DNA of 64,000 nucleotides from Flavobacteriales bacterium UBA5040 (GCA_002415135.1 DIBY01000001.1:217040-281039), one strand, 5' to 3'; shown: positions 44,700-53,850, counted from the first letter of the stretch. Notes: a model not told the origin generated them from the sequence alone. Numbers and translations: made by a program.

Positions 44700-45290
44700 T
44701 TAGCTTATTTTTTCTACCCGAGCCAAAGGTTTGAAAATATATTTCTTACCGGTATCGAGCTGTATACAAAGATAGTTTTTTTTACGTTTTTCCTCAATGA
44801 TATATATCTGCTTTCTATAAATGAATTGGTCCTTGATTTCTAAATCTTCAATGTAGGAACTTTCATCTTCATAATCCTCAATGTGAAAGTATCTTACCAA
44901 TTCCGGACTCGACATGAAATTAGCTTTCGGCGACTTTGAAAATTTTAAAATGATGGGTTTTAAATCTTCATCATAAACCGCAAAACTTTCTAAAAGCATT
45001 ATTCTGAAAGTATTTTTCCATTCTTGTCCATGTGGCGAAATACGGTTTCCAAAATTTTCAAAGGCTATGAGATGCGCTAATTCATGGGTAAGCACGAAGA
45101 AAAAAAGTGGTGGTTGTAAAGTGGAATTAATAGTAATCTGATGCGATTTGTCCGCCATTTTTCGGTAATCGCCCAGTTTAGAATTTCTGCCCCGTGTGAT
45201 TTTTATGTGAATAACGTAATCACCGAACCATTTCTTAAGGTAAGGCAAACAGTTTTCGGGTAAATATTTTTCTAAAAGCGAGATGGACAT
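44700..45290 (-). CDS. SprT-like zinc metalloprotease-like protein
   Basis: Protein of 196 residues with the zinc motif THELAHLIAF (His69, Glu70, His73) and a downstream PHGQEWK, the standard SprT-like pair. In eukaryotes related SPRTN proteins cut DNA-protein crosslinks, but bacterial members are mostly uncharacterised. Here it forms a two-gene minus-strand unit with manC. No zinc ribbon of the long SprT type was seen at the C-terminus. Confidence 0.85.
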   Translation of the reverse strand: MSISLLEKYLPENCLPYLKKWFGDYVIHIKITRGRNSKLGDYRKMADKSHQITINSTLQPPLFFFVLTHELAHLIAFENFGNRISPHGQEWKNTFRIMLLESFAVYDEDLKPIILKFSKSPKANFMSSPELVRYFHIEDYEDESSYIEDLEIKDQFIYRKQIYIIEEKRKKNYLCIQLDTGKKYIFKPLARVEKIS

Positions 45291-45314
45291 TTTGCAAAAG
45301 TACCGTTAAAAACA

Positions 45315-46655
45315 CTAAAGAGAAAGTGGTATCCCAGCATAGAAGTTCAATAATTTTAAGCTGAAAAGATAATTGTATTTCGCTTGTGCAACACTTCCTT
45401 GAGCATTTGCGTAATTATTTCGGGCACTGTTAAGGTCATAAATCGTGGCGCGACCAGCATTATAACTTTTCTCTGCAAAATCAAGTGCAAGTTTTGAACT
45501 TTTCTCGGCTTGCGAAGCGGCAAGGAAAGATTCGTAGTTGCTTTCTGCATCAAACTGGGCCTTTTGAACATTTTGTAAAACATCTTGTTTCTGCTGCGCC
45601 AAGGTAGTTTTTGCGATTTCCTCATTTATTTTTGACTGCTCAACATTTAATTTTGTAATTCCTTTATTAAAGATTGGAATGTTCGCTGAAACACCTACCT
45701 GCTGGCCAAAATTATCTTTATACTGTTGAAAAAACCCACTTTGTGCAATTTTATTTCTGGTGGTAGGATCGATCGCATTAAAGAGATAAAAGTAGTTTGT
45801 GCCGACTCCTGCATTTGCAGAAATCGTGGGCCAGAAGGCAGTTTCCGTAATTTCTGTTTGAGCTACTGCAGCTTTTATTCTGCTTTCTGCCGCCTTGATT
45901 TGGGGTTGGTTTTCGAATGCTTTATCAATAATTTGAGATGCTGAATAAAGCGGCGCATCAATATTGTTATCCACTTGTACATTTTGAATGTCAAAGTTTT
46001 TATAATCAGGTAGTTGCAGTAACATTGCTAAAGAAAATAGGCTGCGTTCGGTATTGATTTCTGCGGTTTTTACATTTAATTTTTCACGTGCTAAGGCAGC
46101 TTGAGCTTCTGCCAAAACCGTTTGTGGAGTAGTGCCAACATCGGTTGTTATTTTGGCTCTTTCAAACAATTTTTCGGCGTTTGCCAAAGCGCTTTTTGAA
46201 ATCGCAGTGACTTCCCGGTTTAAAAGAATTGAAAGGTATTGTTGCGCAATCTGCAGGGAAATATCGTTTTTAATTCGTTCTACATCAAAAGCCGAAGCTT
46301 CAACATCGTAACCCGTTTTTCTTATATTTTTTTCTAATCTGCCATTATTGAAAATTAAAATATCTGCTCCTACATTTGAATTATTGCTTAAATTATCGTT
46401 GCTGCCCGTTCTTCCGAAAGTGTCCCGTCCTTGGCCAAAACTTGCAGTATTATTAATGTTTGCAGAAACTGAAGGTAAATACTGACGCTTCGCAGCTTCC
46501 AGAGATTTATCTTGAAGCTTTTTGCTAAAGCTACTTTGAACAACTTGCAAATTATTTTCAACCGCATAATTTACACACTCCTGCAAAGTCCAGACTTTTT
46601 GAGAGAATGCCATCGTGGATATAAAACTTAGCAAAAAAACAGCAGATTTCTTCAT
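45315..46655 (-). CDS. TolC-family outer-membrane efflux protein
   Basis: Outer-membrane channel protein of 446 residues with signal peptide (MKKSAVFLLSFISTMAFSQ) and two OEP repeats: the first from VWTLQECVNYAVENN and the second around QPQIKAAESRIKAAVAQTEI, with the coiled-coil region AAKRQYLPSVSANINN. No adaptor or pump gene is nearby on either side, so the partner must be encoded elsewhere. A palindrome GTTACAGTAAC lies between its promoter box and start. Confidence 0.9.
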   Translation of the reverse strand: MKKSAVFLLSFISTMAFSQKVWTLQECVNYAVENNLQVVQSSFSKKLQDKSLEAAKRQYLPSVSANINNTASFGQGRDTFGRTGSNDNLSNNSNVGADILIFNNGRLEKNIRKTGYDVEASAFDVERIKNDISLQIAQQYLSILLNREVTAISKSALANAEKLFERAKITTDVGTTPQTVLAEAQAALAREKLNVKTAEINTERSLFSLAMLLQLPDYKNFDIQNVQVDNNIDAPLYSASQIIDKAFENQPQIKAAESRIKAAVAQTEITETAFWPTISANAGVGTNYFYLFNAIDPTTRNKIAQSGFFQQYKDNFGQQVGVSANIPIFNKGITKLNVEQSKINEEIAKTTLAQQKQDVLQNVQKAQFDAESNYESFLAASQAEKSSKLALDFAEKSYNAGRATIYDLNSARNNYANAQGSVAQAKYNYLFSLKLLNFYAGIPLSL

Positions 46656-46694
46656 GGAATAATTTATAGAATAAGACGAGATTTTTAGTGATTT

Positions 46695-46743
46695 GTTACA
46701 GTAACTGCATTAGAAATACTTTGAATCTCCATATGCAAATGTA
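46695..46743 (-). promoter_or_regulatory. Promoter box and palindrome upstream of the tolC-like gene
   Basis: Minus strand TACATTTG (46743-46736) fits TAnnTTTG; GTTACAGTAAC (46695-46705) lies downstream of it in the leader and is an 11-base palindrome that a dimeric repressor could use. The leader is about 75 bases. Both claims are inference. Confidence 0.4.
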
Positions 46744-46824
46744 AAGGATATCGAAAGTCAGTTTTGAAGAGAGAATGCTTAGATTATTTTCAGAAAATAA
46801 AATAGTTTGGTTTATTTGAAAATC

Positions 46825-48612
46825 TTAATCAATAATCCCAAATTTTCTCATCAGATAAATAGCGTTCATACTTTTGGTGACGCCATTTTGCAGTTTATAA
46901 TCCGTCTCCAGTTCACCGTCAATATTTTGAAGTTCAAAGCAATAGTTTTTGATTTTTGAAGGAAATTTATCTTCAATTTTGGTTAGATCTAAGTCGTGGG
47001 TGGCAATTAGACACGAGAATAGCGCGTTGCTTTTCATTAATTTTTCCAAAAACAATTCAGAACCTGTGAGCTTATCCTGAGAATTGGTGCCTTTTAAAAT
47101 CTCATCTAAAATAATAAACTGAGGTTCGCCTTTCTCTAAATTCTCAACTAATTTTCGAAGACGAAGGATTTCTGCATTAAAATAAGAAGTGCCGTCGCTG
47201 AGGGAATCGCTCGTTCGCATCGAGGTAAAAAGCTTCATCGGAATAAATGTAAATTCTTTCGCCGCAACCGGACAACCCATCATTGCTAAAACCAAATTGG
47301 TTCCTACTGCTCGCAGAAAGGTACTTTTACCCGTCATATTAGCACCGGTGATAATTGAAATTTCGGTGTCTTGACTGATGGTGAAATTATTGGAAACGAC
47401 TTCCGTTTGAAACAATAAAGGATGGACGATTTCTTCTGTTTGAAGCTTAGTCCCGTCTTCATTGATTTCGGGCAAGATATAAGATGGATTTTTAAATTTG
47501 AAAATTCCCAATGAAATTAAAGCTTCATATTCTGCAAAGGCCTCAAACCACTGCGGTAAATCGTCATTGATATTTTGAAATTGCTTTTCAATTTTAAGTC
47601 CAAAATTAAGATTCCATAAGAAAAAATTATTGAGAATCAGACCGATATTACTTTGTCCGCTTTCATAATTTCGGAGCAAACGCGCCAGCTTTTCAATTTC
47701 TTTGCGGGAAGATTTACTCTTCCCTGATCGAAGTTTATTTTGAAGAGCCTGATTTAATTCTTCCTTAAAACTTTCATTTTCGATATGAGAAAAAATATTC
47801 AGAAACTGCTCATATTGATTAGAATCAAAGGAAAGCATTTCTCCTAATTCCTCCATTTTCTTTCGATAAATGTATAAGACCATTCTGGAAATAATTAAAA
47901 TCCCCACGAACATTAAACCGATAAGTCCTCCAGTTATTGAAGTGAATATGACCAAAAACAAAGCAACTAAACTCAATATAGGAACTATAATTGTAGCGAT
48001 CTTAGCTAAAATTGGATTGTTAAAAACTGAATTTAATTTTTTAGGATGCGAGATCTTTCCTTTGACTTCCATTGATTTCGCCAAAGTCAGAAAATGAATA
48101 TTCCACTCGGTTTTTGCAGTCAATTCGGCAACCGATTTTTGACGCAGAATGATCTCCTCTTTTTCTATGTTTAAATCTAAAAGTAAATCTTTAAGCTTAT
48201 TTTTTCCTAAAGTGGTCTCACCGTAATTAAGATAACTGAACAGCGAGTTTTTACCCAGAATATCGAGATCTTTTGCGAAAGGATGCTGATCAATATCTTC
48301 CTCAAAATCTAACCCAGTTTCGAATTCTGTTTTGGTGATGACTTCATTGCCAATATGAAGAAAGTTCTTATAAAACTGCAATTTCTCTTTTATATCGACC
48401 AGGAAATATCCTAAAATAAAAAACAGAACGATGAAGAAAATCGCCAAATATAAATGGAATTTCAACTGACTTTCTAGAATGAAATATTGTAACAAAAAAT
48501 AAGTAATAGCGAGGAAGACAGCGACGCGAACCCAACCTAAAATGGTTAATTTTTTTTGTAATTTTTGAAGAGTCGCCTTTTTTTGAGAGAGTAGTAATTG
48601 TAATTCTTTCAT
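46825..48612 (-). CDS. MutS-family ATPase with membrane segments
   Basis: Protein of 595 residues. Two hydrophobic segments at about 28-73 and two at about 205-255 are predicted to cross the membrane, with a helical lever-like region between and after them. The C-terminal domain is a MutS ATPase: Walker A ITGANMTGKSTFLRA, YFNAEILRL, Walker B FIILDEIL and FSCLIATHDLDLT. It lacks MutS mismatch-binding domain I, so it is not the classic repair protein. The cellular role is unknown. A -7 box TAAATTTG (48644-48637) precedes it. Confidence 0.85.
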   Translation of the reverse strand: MKELQLLLSQKKATLQKLQKKLTILGWVRVAVFLAITYFLLQYFILESQLKFHLYLAIFFIVLFFILGYFLVDIKEKLQFYKNFLHIGNEVITKTEFETGLDFEEDIDQHPFAKDLDILGKNSLFSYLNYGETTLGKNKLKDLLLDLNIEKEEIILRQKSVAELTAKTEWNIHFLTLAKSMEVKGKISHPKKLNSVFNNPILAKIATIIVPILSLVALFLVIFTSITGGLIGLMFVGILIISRMVLYIYRKKMEELGEMLSFDSNQYEQFLNIFSHIENESFKEELNQALQNKLRSGKSKSSRKEIEKLARLLRNYESGQSNIGLILNNFFLWNLNFGLKIEKQFQNINDDLPQWFEAFAEYEALISLGIFKFKNPSYILPEINEDGTKLQTEEIVHPLLFQTEVVSNNFTISQDTEISIITGANMTGKSTFLRAVGTNLVLAMMGCPVAAKEFTFIPMKLFTSMRTSDSLSDGTSYFNAEILRLRKLVENLEKGEPQFIILDEILKGTNSQDKLTGSELFLEKLMKSNALFSCLIATHDLDLTKIEDKFPSKIKNYCFELQNIDGELETDYKLQNGVTKSMNAIYLMRKFGIID

Positions 48613-48636
48613 TCAATTTTTCTTTCGCCAAAATGG

Positions 48637-48644
48637 CAAATTTA
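48637..48644 (-). promoter_or_regulatory. -7 box of the MutS-like gene
   Basis: TAAATTTG on the minus strand, 24 bases before the ATG at 48612; exact match to TAnnTTTG, no clear -33 partner. Confidence 0.45.
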
Positions 48645-48692
48645 TTTTTTAAAAAATAGGTTATATGTTTTGGAAATGAGCTAAAAATTGGA

Positions 48693-48818
48693 TTAAAAGT
48701 ATTCTTTGGTCCAAACTTTTGCAATTTTAAATAGATTGTAAGTTTTATACTTTTTCGCTAGATATAAGTATAAAATTACATCTGTAGCAATAAAAAGAAG
48801 AGCAAATAATAAAGTCAT
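48693..48818 (-). CDS. Possible 41-residue single-span membrane protein
   Basis: An ATG at 48818 opens a 41-codon frame with one hydrophobic helix (LLFALLFIATDVILYLYL) followed by a basic, aromatic tail (KKYKTYNLFKIAKV). The pattern of a stop-free, well-formed transmembrane peptide in a 285-base gap is suggestive, but no homologue can be recalled. A 10-bp inverted repeat TTTTATACTT / AAGTATAAAA (48743-48775) lies in the frame. Confidence 0.35.
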   Translation of the reverse strand: MTLLFALLFIATDVILYLYLAKKYKTYNLFKIAKVWTKEYF

Positions 48819-48861
48819 AATAAAAAGTTTTAGTGAATGATATAGTAAAAATTTATTTTAA

Positions 48862-48891
48862 AAAAATTAGTATTCTTTTGTACTAATTTTT
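48862..48891 (-). terminator. Terminator after the hypothetical gene at 48897
   Basis: AAAAATTAGTA / TACTAATTTTT with an 8-base loop; T-run on the minus strand. Confidence 0.75.
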
Positions 48892-48896
48892 CCTAT

Positions 48897-49292
48897 TTAA
48901 GAATTCTGATTCTTCAACTCAGTAATTCTACTCACAATCGGCATGGAGAAAATCCCACTCGTTTGTAAATATTGTTCGTAGAAAACTTTAGCTTTTCCGG
49001 CAAAATCAGGGTTCGGATTTTCTTTGTTTTTAAAGTAAAAAAGATTTCCCAACAATTCAAAATACGGAATATGATGACCTTTTTCTTTGTCATTGATCAA
49101 TTGAACGATTTCCTCCGCAGGCATTGCAGCCAAAGTCTCAAAATTCATTTTGAAAGTGTCGTTCATATTGGTGTCAAAAACTCTTTGAAGTTCTATTTCG
49201 TCGCCACCGCTTTCTCCGCCCAAAATCATTTTAGAAAGAAATTCTGAAAACTGTTTTACTATTCTGATGATATAGTCTTTATCGTGAATCAT
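48897..49292 (-). CDS. Hypothetical protein, helical (DUF6483-like)
   Basis: Cytoplasmic protein of 131 residues, all helical, starting MIHDKDYIIRIVKQFSEFLSKMILG. This opening resembles the DUF6483 pattern (DY..R.I.Q....L.K.L) known mainly from Firmicutes, but I am not certain of the link. The remainder holds a TPR-like helix pair (HIPYFELLGNLFYFK). No function can be given. Confidence 0.65.
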   Translation of the reverse strand: MIHDKDYIIRIVKQFSEFLSKMILGGESGGDEIELQRVFDTNMNDTFKMNFETLAAMPAEEIVQLINDKEKGHHIPYFELLGNLFYFKNKENPNPDFAGKAKVFYEQYLQTSGIFSMPIVSRITELKNQNS

Positions 49293-49323
49293 ATTTTAAG
49301 TTTTATAATTAATATTTAAAAGG

Positions 49324-49436
49324 TTTAAACACAAATGACACAAATAAATGCGCACAAATAAGAACTAATGTTTTTAAAGAATAATCCATCAATAATTAGT
49401 GTCATTAGTGAAAAAATTAGTTCAACTCGTGTTTAA
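49324..49436. repeat. Palindromic dispersed repeat with TTTAAACAC ends
   Basis: TTTAAACACAAATG at 49324 and its inverted partner CGTGTTTAAA ending at 49436 bound a 113-base element full of CACAAAT/ATTAGTG half repeats. A 14-base identical start occurs at 54625. Similar elements are common between flavobacterial genes. It fills the 149-base gap upstream of the hypothetical gene. Confidence 0.55.
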
Positions 49437-49441
49437 AAAAA

Positions 49442-50845
49442 CTACGCAAAGAAAATGTACGCCAAAATAACCGACGTAATCACTCCAACCAAATCTGCTA
49501 AAAGCATCGCTGTTACGGTATATCTTGTGTTTTTAATTCCTACTGCTCCGAAATAAATTGCGATGACATAGAAAGTCGTATCCGAACTTCCCTGTAAAAC
49601 TGCAGCCAATCTTCCCTGAAAACTGTCTGCTCCGAAAGTCTGCATCGTATCGACCATCATTCCTCTGGCGCCAGAACCTGAAAGAGGTTTGATCAAAGCA
49701 GTTGGTAATCCATCTACAAATCTGGTGTCAAAACCAACGACCATTGCGACCCATTTCATTCCATCGATCAAAACATCAAAAACACCGGAAGTTCTTAAAA
49801 GAGAAATAGCGATCAACATTCCAACTAAATAAGGAATGATTTTCACACAGGTCCAAAACCCTTCTTTCGCCCCGTCAATAAAAGCATCGAAGACATTGAT
49901 CTTCTTATAAAGTGCGCCCAAAACGATACCGAAGAAGATCAGAAGGATAATTCCGTTGCTCAATAACATGCTGAAATTATCCAAACCCTCTTTGCTTAAA
50001 CTGACTAAATAAACAACTAATAATCCGACGATGGCAGAAATTCCGCCGACATAAGCAATCACTACGGGCTGCAACAAATTAATCTTCTGATACAATGAAA
50101 CCACGATCATCGCAGCCATTGTAGCTGCGAAAGTCGCAATCATACATGGCAGAAAAATATCCGTTGGCGTTTGAGAACCCATCGACGCGCGAATTGCGAT
50201 GATAGAAACCGGAATTAAAGTCAGTCCACCCGCATGCAAACAGAGAAACATAATTTGCGAATTACTCGCATTGTCTTTATCTGGATTTAAAGTTTGTAAA
50301 CTTTCCATCGCTTTTAATCCAAACGGCGTTGCGGCATTATCCAGCCCTAAAAGATTGGCAGAAAAGTTCAGTAACATGTGTCCAAAAGACGGATGGTTTT
50401 TAGGGATCTCAGGAAATAATTTGGAGAAGAAAGGCTGAATCATTCGTGATAAAAGATTAATTCCACCCGCTTTTTCGGCGATACTCATAAAGCCCATGAA
50501 CAACGTCATAATACCAATTAAACCCAAGCAAATTTTGACGGCAGTTTCCGAAGTTCCAATCACACCATCAGTTGCCTGAACTCTGTAAACCGCAACTTGC
50601 GACTTGGCAGAATCCGTTTTATAATGAATTCTATTTTGTTCAAAATCTGGTTTTAATAATAAGGCACTTTTAATTTCAGGATTTAATTGATCAATATTTT
50701 GAGTGGCGATCTGAACAGTATCACCACTTTTACCAACGACCATATCATTATAAATCGCTTTATAAGAATCCGAAAATATATATTTGATGCTCCCGACAAT
50801 AATGGCGACAATAATAAAGGCGCTCCAAATCCTGCTTAAAACCAT
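49442..50845 (-). CDS. SpmA-SpmB fusion, nucleoside-recognition (Gate) membrane protein
   Basis: Integral membrane protein of 467 residues with about ten helices. The first half has the SpmA signature LLGLDNAATPFGLKAMES, and the second half the SpmB signature PLSGSGARGMMVDT and LQGSSDTTFYVIAIYFG. In spore formers these are two proteins needed for spore dehydration; here they are one chain in a non-sporulating lineage. Substrate not known. A periplasmic loop of about 50 residues precedes the first Gate domain. Confidence 0.88.
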   Translation of the reverse strand: MVLSRIWSAFIIVAIIVGSIKYIFSDSYKAIYNDMVVGKSGDTVQIATQNIDQLNPEIKSALLLKPDFEQNRIHYKTDSAKSQVAVYRVQATDGVIGTSETAVKICLGLIGIMTLFMGFMSIAEKAGGINLLSRMIQPFFSKLFPEIPKNHPSFGHMLLNFSANLLGLDNAATPFGLKAMESLQTLNPDKDNASNSQIMFLCLHAGGLTLIPVSIIAIRASMGSQTPTDIFLPCMIATFAATMAAMIVVSLYQKINLLQPVVIAYVGGISAIVGLLVVYLVSLSKEGLDNFSMLLSNGIILLIFFGIVLGALYKKINVFDAFIDGAKEGFWTCVKIIPYLVGMLIAISLLRTSGVFDVLIDGMKWVAMVVGFDTRFVDGLPTALIKPLSGSGARGMMVDTMQTFGADSFQGRLAAVLQGSSDTTFYVIAIYFGAVGIKNTRYTVTAMLLADLVGVITSVILAYIFFA

Positions 50846-50980
50846 GAATTAAAAATTTGAGTAAAAGTAACTAAAAAGTTTATTTTTAAAGGAATTAGGA
50901 CGGCAAATTATCGACTTCAGCAGTTTTAGAATCAAAATGAATTAAGGAAACTTTTAAAAATACCGCCAAAAGTGAACATA

Positions 50981-51016
50981 AAAAAATTCTGCTTTCATTT
51001 GAAAACAGAATTTTTT
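50981..51016 (-). terminator. Terminator of the small membrane protein gene
   Basis: AAAAAATTCTGCTTTC / GAAAACAGAATTTTTT with one G-T pair and a 4-base loop; T-run on the minus strand. Confidence 0.8.
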
Positions 51017-51030
51017 AGTTTTTGAATATT

Positions 51031-51225
51031 TTACTGAACGGCTAGAAATTCAACACCGTCGTTGGAGTCGTCTTTATTTTTCCTTTCGAAATGGCGATGA
51101 AAATCAGCGTAATAATCATCGTACTCTCTTCTTTTCTTTAATAAAAATTTTCTCACCCCAAATAACGTGAGACCAATAATAAGACCCACGCTTCCCGCTA
51201 ATATAATTCCTGTTTCTTTTCGCAT
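51031..51225 (-). CDS. Hypothetical small membrane protein
   Basis: Protein of 64 residues with one N-terminal helix (GIILAGSVGLIIGLTLFGV) and a charged tail (RKFLLKKRREYDDYYADFH) rich in Arg, Asp and aromatic residues. It has its own terminator and no homologue I can name. Its 224-base upstream region holds nothing else recognised. Confidence 0.65.
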   Translation of the reverse strand: MRKETGIILAGSVGLIIGLTLFGVRKFLLKKRREYDDYYADFHRHFERKNKDDSNDGVEFLAVQ

Positions 51226-51425
51226 ACTTTAAAATTATGAGTCTAAATTAAGCAAATTGTATTCCTTTCAAAGAATCATTTGTTTTAAAGTTTGTTAAAA
51301 TTGAAAGTGAAATCTGTAATTTTTGCTAAAATTCATTTTAAATACTGCGATTTTCTAGCCGCTAAAAATATTGTATCGAACTTTTTCCACTCCGTAGCCT
51401 TCTTTTTTCTTTCACTAAAAAATCA

Positions 51426-51446
51426 TACTTTTGAGGAAATCCTCAA
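51426..51446 (+). promoter_or_regulatory. -7 box overlapping a hairpin before the S9 peptidase gene
   Basis: TACTTTTG (51426-51433, TAnnTTTG) is followed by TTGAGG-AAAT-CCTCAA (51431-51446), a perfect 6-bp stem that begins inside the box and ends 3 bases before the ATG. It could hide the start region or act as an operator. Confidence 0.5.
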
Positions 51447-51449
51447 TTT

Positions 51450-53564
51450 ATGAATGTTAAAACATTTGCTCTTGGTGCAGCCGGATTAATGCTTGCATCT
51501 TGTGCTCCGCAAAAAATGACCAAAAATCTGAATTATCCCGAAACAAAAAAAGTCGAACATACTGATGAGTATTTTGGGACCAAAGTACAGGATCCTTATC
51601 GCTGGTTAGAAGATGACCGCGCTGAAGATACCAAAGATTGGGTTCAAAGAGAAGTTGCTTTTACCAACGATTACTTGGCGAAAATTCCTTTCCGTGAAGA
51701 GATCAGAGCGCAATTAAAAGACATCTGGAACTACGAGAAGATCGGTGCACCTTTTAAAGAAGGAGATTTTACGTATTTTTATAAGAATGATGGACTTCAG
51801 GCACAATCCGTTCTGTACCGAACAGATAAAGCTGGAAAGACTGAAGTTTTCTTGGATCCCAATAAATTTTCCGATAAAGGAACCACTTCTTTAGCCGGAG
51901 TTTCTTTCAATAAAAAAGGAAACTTGGTTGCCTACTCGATTTCTGAAGGCGGAAGCGACTGGAATAAGATCATTATCATGAATGCGCTCACCAAAAAAAT
52001 AATCGACGAAACGATTATTGATGTTAAGTTTTCTGGAGCATCTTGGTTGGGTGATGAAGGATTTTTCTATTCGAGTTACGACAAACCAAAAGGAAGTGAA
52101 CTTTCTGCAAAAACTGATACTCACAAAGTCTATTTCCACAAATTAGGCACGAAACAAAAATCAGATGAGCTGATCATCGGTGGTGATCAATTCAAAAGAC
52201 GATACATGGGCGTTGGCGTTTCTGATGACGAAAGATATCAGATCTTAAGTGCTTCCGAAGCAACAAACGGAAACGAATTATATATCAAAGATCTACAAAA
52301 GAAAACAGATTTCATTCCGATTCAAAAAGGATATGATGTCAACACCAACGTGATCGATTCCAAAGGAGATTTCATTTACGCACTAACTGATAAAGACGCT
52401 CCAAATATGCGTTTGATCAAATTTAATATTAATCAACCTGATGTCTGGACGGATGTTATTCCTCAAACCGAAAATGTATTAAGCGTTTCAACAGGCGGCG
52501 GATATTTATTCGCAAAATATATGAAAGATGCCGTAACGTCTGTTCAGCAGTTAGACTATAATGGAAAACTGATCCGTACCATCGATTTGCCAGGAATCGG
52601 AACTGCAGGCGGTTTCAGCGGGAAAGAAAAAGAGAAAGATCTCTATTTTTCTTTCACCAATTACATTACGCCGGGCACCATTTACAAATACAATGCAGAT
52701 ACCGGTAAATCTGAAGTGTACCAAAAGCCTCAGGTAAAATTCAATCCTGCAGATTACGTTTCAGAACAGATTTTTTATACTTCCAAAGACGGAACGAAAA
52801 TTCCGATGATGATCAACTATAAAAAAGGACTGAAACTCGACGGAAAAAACCCAACCATCCTTTATTCGTACGGTGGATTCAACATCAGTTTGCAACCTTC
52901 CTTCTCTGTAGTGAATGCGATCTGGATGGAAAATGGCGGAATTTACGCGGTACCAAATATCCGTGGTGGTGGTGAATACGGAAAGAAATGGCATGATGCC
53001 GGAACTAAAATGCAGAAGAAAAATGTGTTTGATGATTTCATCGCGGCCGGAGAATATTTACAGAATAAAGGATATACCTCAAAACAATATATGGCACTTT
53101 CTGGTCGTTCCAACGGTGGCCTTTTGGTTGGCGCTGTGATGACCATGAGACCTGATCTAGCCAAGGTCGCTTACCCAGGAGTTGGCGTTTTAGATATGTT
53201 GCGTTATAATAAATTTACGGCTGGTGCGGGCTGGAGTTACGATTACGGAACTGCAGAAGACAGCAAAGAAATGTTCGATTATCTAAAATCTTATTCACCT
53301 GTACATAACGTGAAAAAAGGCGTTTGCTATCCTTCAACCATGATCATTACAAGTGATCACGATGACAGAGTTGTGCCGGCGCACTCATTTAAATTCGGTG
53401 CAGAATTGCAGGAAAAACAATCATGTGGCAATCCGGTTTTGGTGAGAATTGAAACCAATGCAGGACATGGCGCAGGTAGAAGTACCGAACAGGTGATTGG
53501 CGAAAATGCCGATATCTTAAGCTTTGGACTTTATGAAATGGGTTTTAAAACTTTGAAAAAATAA
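51450..53564 (+). CDS. Prolyl oligopeptidase family (S9A) lipoprotein
   Basis: Cleaves short peptides after proline, likely in the periplasm. The 704-residue protein has a lipoprotein signal (LALGAAGLMLASC in outline), a seven-bladed propeller from about residue 80 and a C-terminal alpha/beta hydrolase domain. The triad is visible: Ser554 in GRSNGG, Asp in SDHDDRVVPAHS (about 636-639) and His673 in NAGHGAG. N-terminal YPETKKVEHTDEYFG, VQDPYRWLEDD is the standard POP opening. Confidence 0.95.
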   Translation: MNVKTFALGAAGLMLASCAPQKMTKNLNYPETKKVEHTDEYFGTKVQDPYRWLEDDRAEDTKDWVQREVAFTNDYLAKIPFREEIRAQLKDIWNYEKIGAPFKEGDFTYFYKNDGLQAQSVLYRTDKAGKTEVFLDPNKFSDKGTTSLAGVSFNKKGNLVAYSISEGGSDWNKIIIMNALTKKIIDETIIDVKFSGASWLGDEGFFYSSYDKPKGSELSAKTDTHKVYFHKLGTKQKSDELIIGGDQFKRRYMGVGVSDDERYQILSASEATNGNELYIKDLQKKTDFIPIQKGYDVNTNVIDSKGDFIYALTDKDAPNMRLIKFNINQPDVWTDVIPQTENVLSVSTGGGYLFAKYMKDAVTSVQQLDYNGKLIRTIDLPGIGTAGGFSGKEKEKDLYFSFTNYITPGTIYKYNADTGKSEVYQKPQVKFNPADYVSEQIFYTSKDGTKIPMMINYKKGLKLDGKNPTILYSYGGFNISLQPSFSVVNAIWMENGGIYAVPNIRGGGEYGKKWHDAGTKMQKKNVFDDFIAAGEYLQNKGYTSKQYMALSGRSNGGLLVGAVMTMRPDLAKVAYPGVGVLDMLRYNKFTAGAGWSYDYGTAEDSKEMFDYLKSYSPVHNVKKGVCYPSTMIITSDHDDRVVPAHSFKFGAELQEKQSCGNPVLVRIETNAGHGAGRSTEQVIGENADILSFGLYEMGFKTLKK

Positions 53565-53589
53565 TTGAAGAACGAAAGGTATTTTTATT

Positions 53590-53680
53590 GGGGCAGCTTC
53601 ATCCGTCCTCCACTCCCAATCTTTTTTGCCAAAGCAAAGGACACCGCAAAAAAAAGGATTTCCGTTCAGGCCGGGCTGCA
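53590..53680 (-). repeat. REP-like dispersed intergenic repeat, copy 1
   Basis: An imperfect hairpin formed by TCTTTTTTGC and GCAAAAAAAAGGA arms. On the minus strand its edge reads AGCCCGGCCTGAACGGAAAT then CCTTTT, very close to the AGCCCCGATTGCAACGGCAT then CCTTTT of the copy at 54767. The short open frames across it are chance. Confidence 0.6.
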
Positions 53681-53726
53681 GACCAGAATAACTTTCACTA
53701 TTTCGTCTTAGATTACAAACAGAAAA

Positions 53727-53761
53727 TTCCCGTGAGATCATTCACGGGAAGTTTTGTTTTT
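53727..53761 (+). terminator. Terminator downstream of the S9 peptidase gene
   Basis: TTCCCGTGA / TCACGGGAA with a 6-base loop and T-rich tail, 160 bases after the stop codon, beyond the repeat element. Confidence 0.75.
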
Positions 53762-53825
53762 AGAGACCGATTATTAAAAGCCTAATTTATTTGGTATTCT
53801 TTTGTAAAAAGTAAAAAGCCTTAAA

Positions 53826-53850
53826 TTTTTGTGCCTTTGTGGTTAATGAA
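53826..53850 (+). repeat. Dispersed repeat fragment of the TTTGTGCCTTTGTGG type
   Basis: The string TTTTTGTGCCTTTGTGGTTAA is a form often seen between flavobacterial genes; it is single-copy in this window, so its repeat nature is from recollection only. Confidence 0.35.

Noticed and set aside
53517..53785. Short open frames on both strands over the repeat after the S9 peptidase
   Set aside because: They read through a palindromic intergenic repeat, and their composition follows the repeat and not a protein family.
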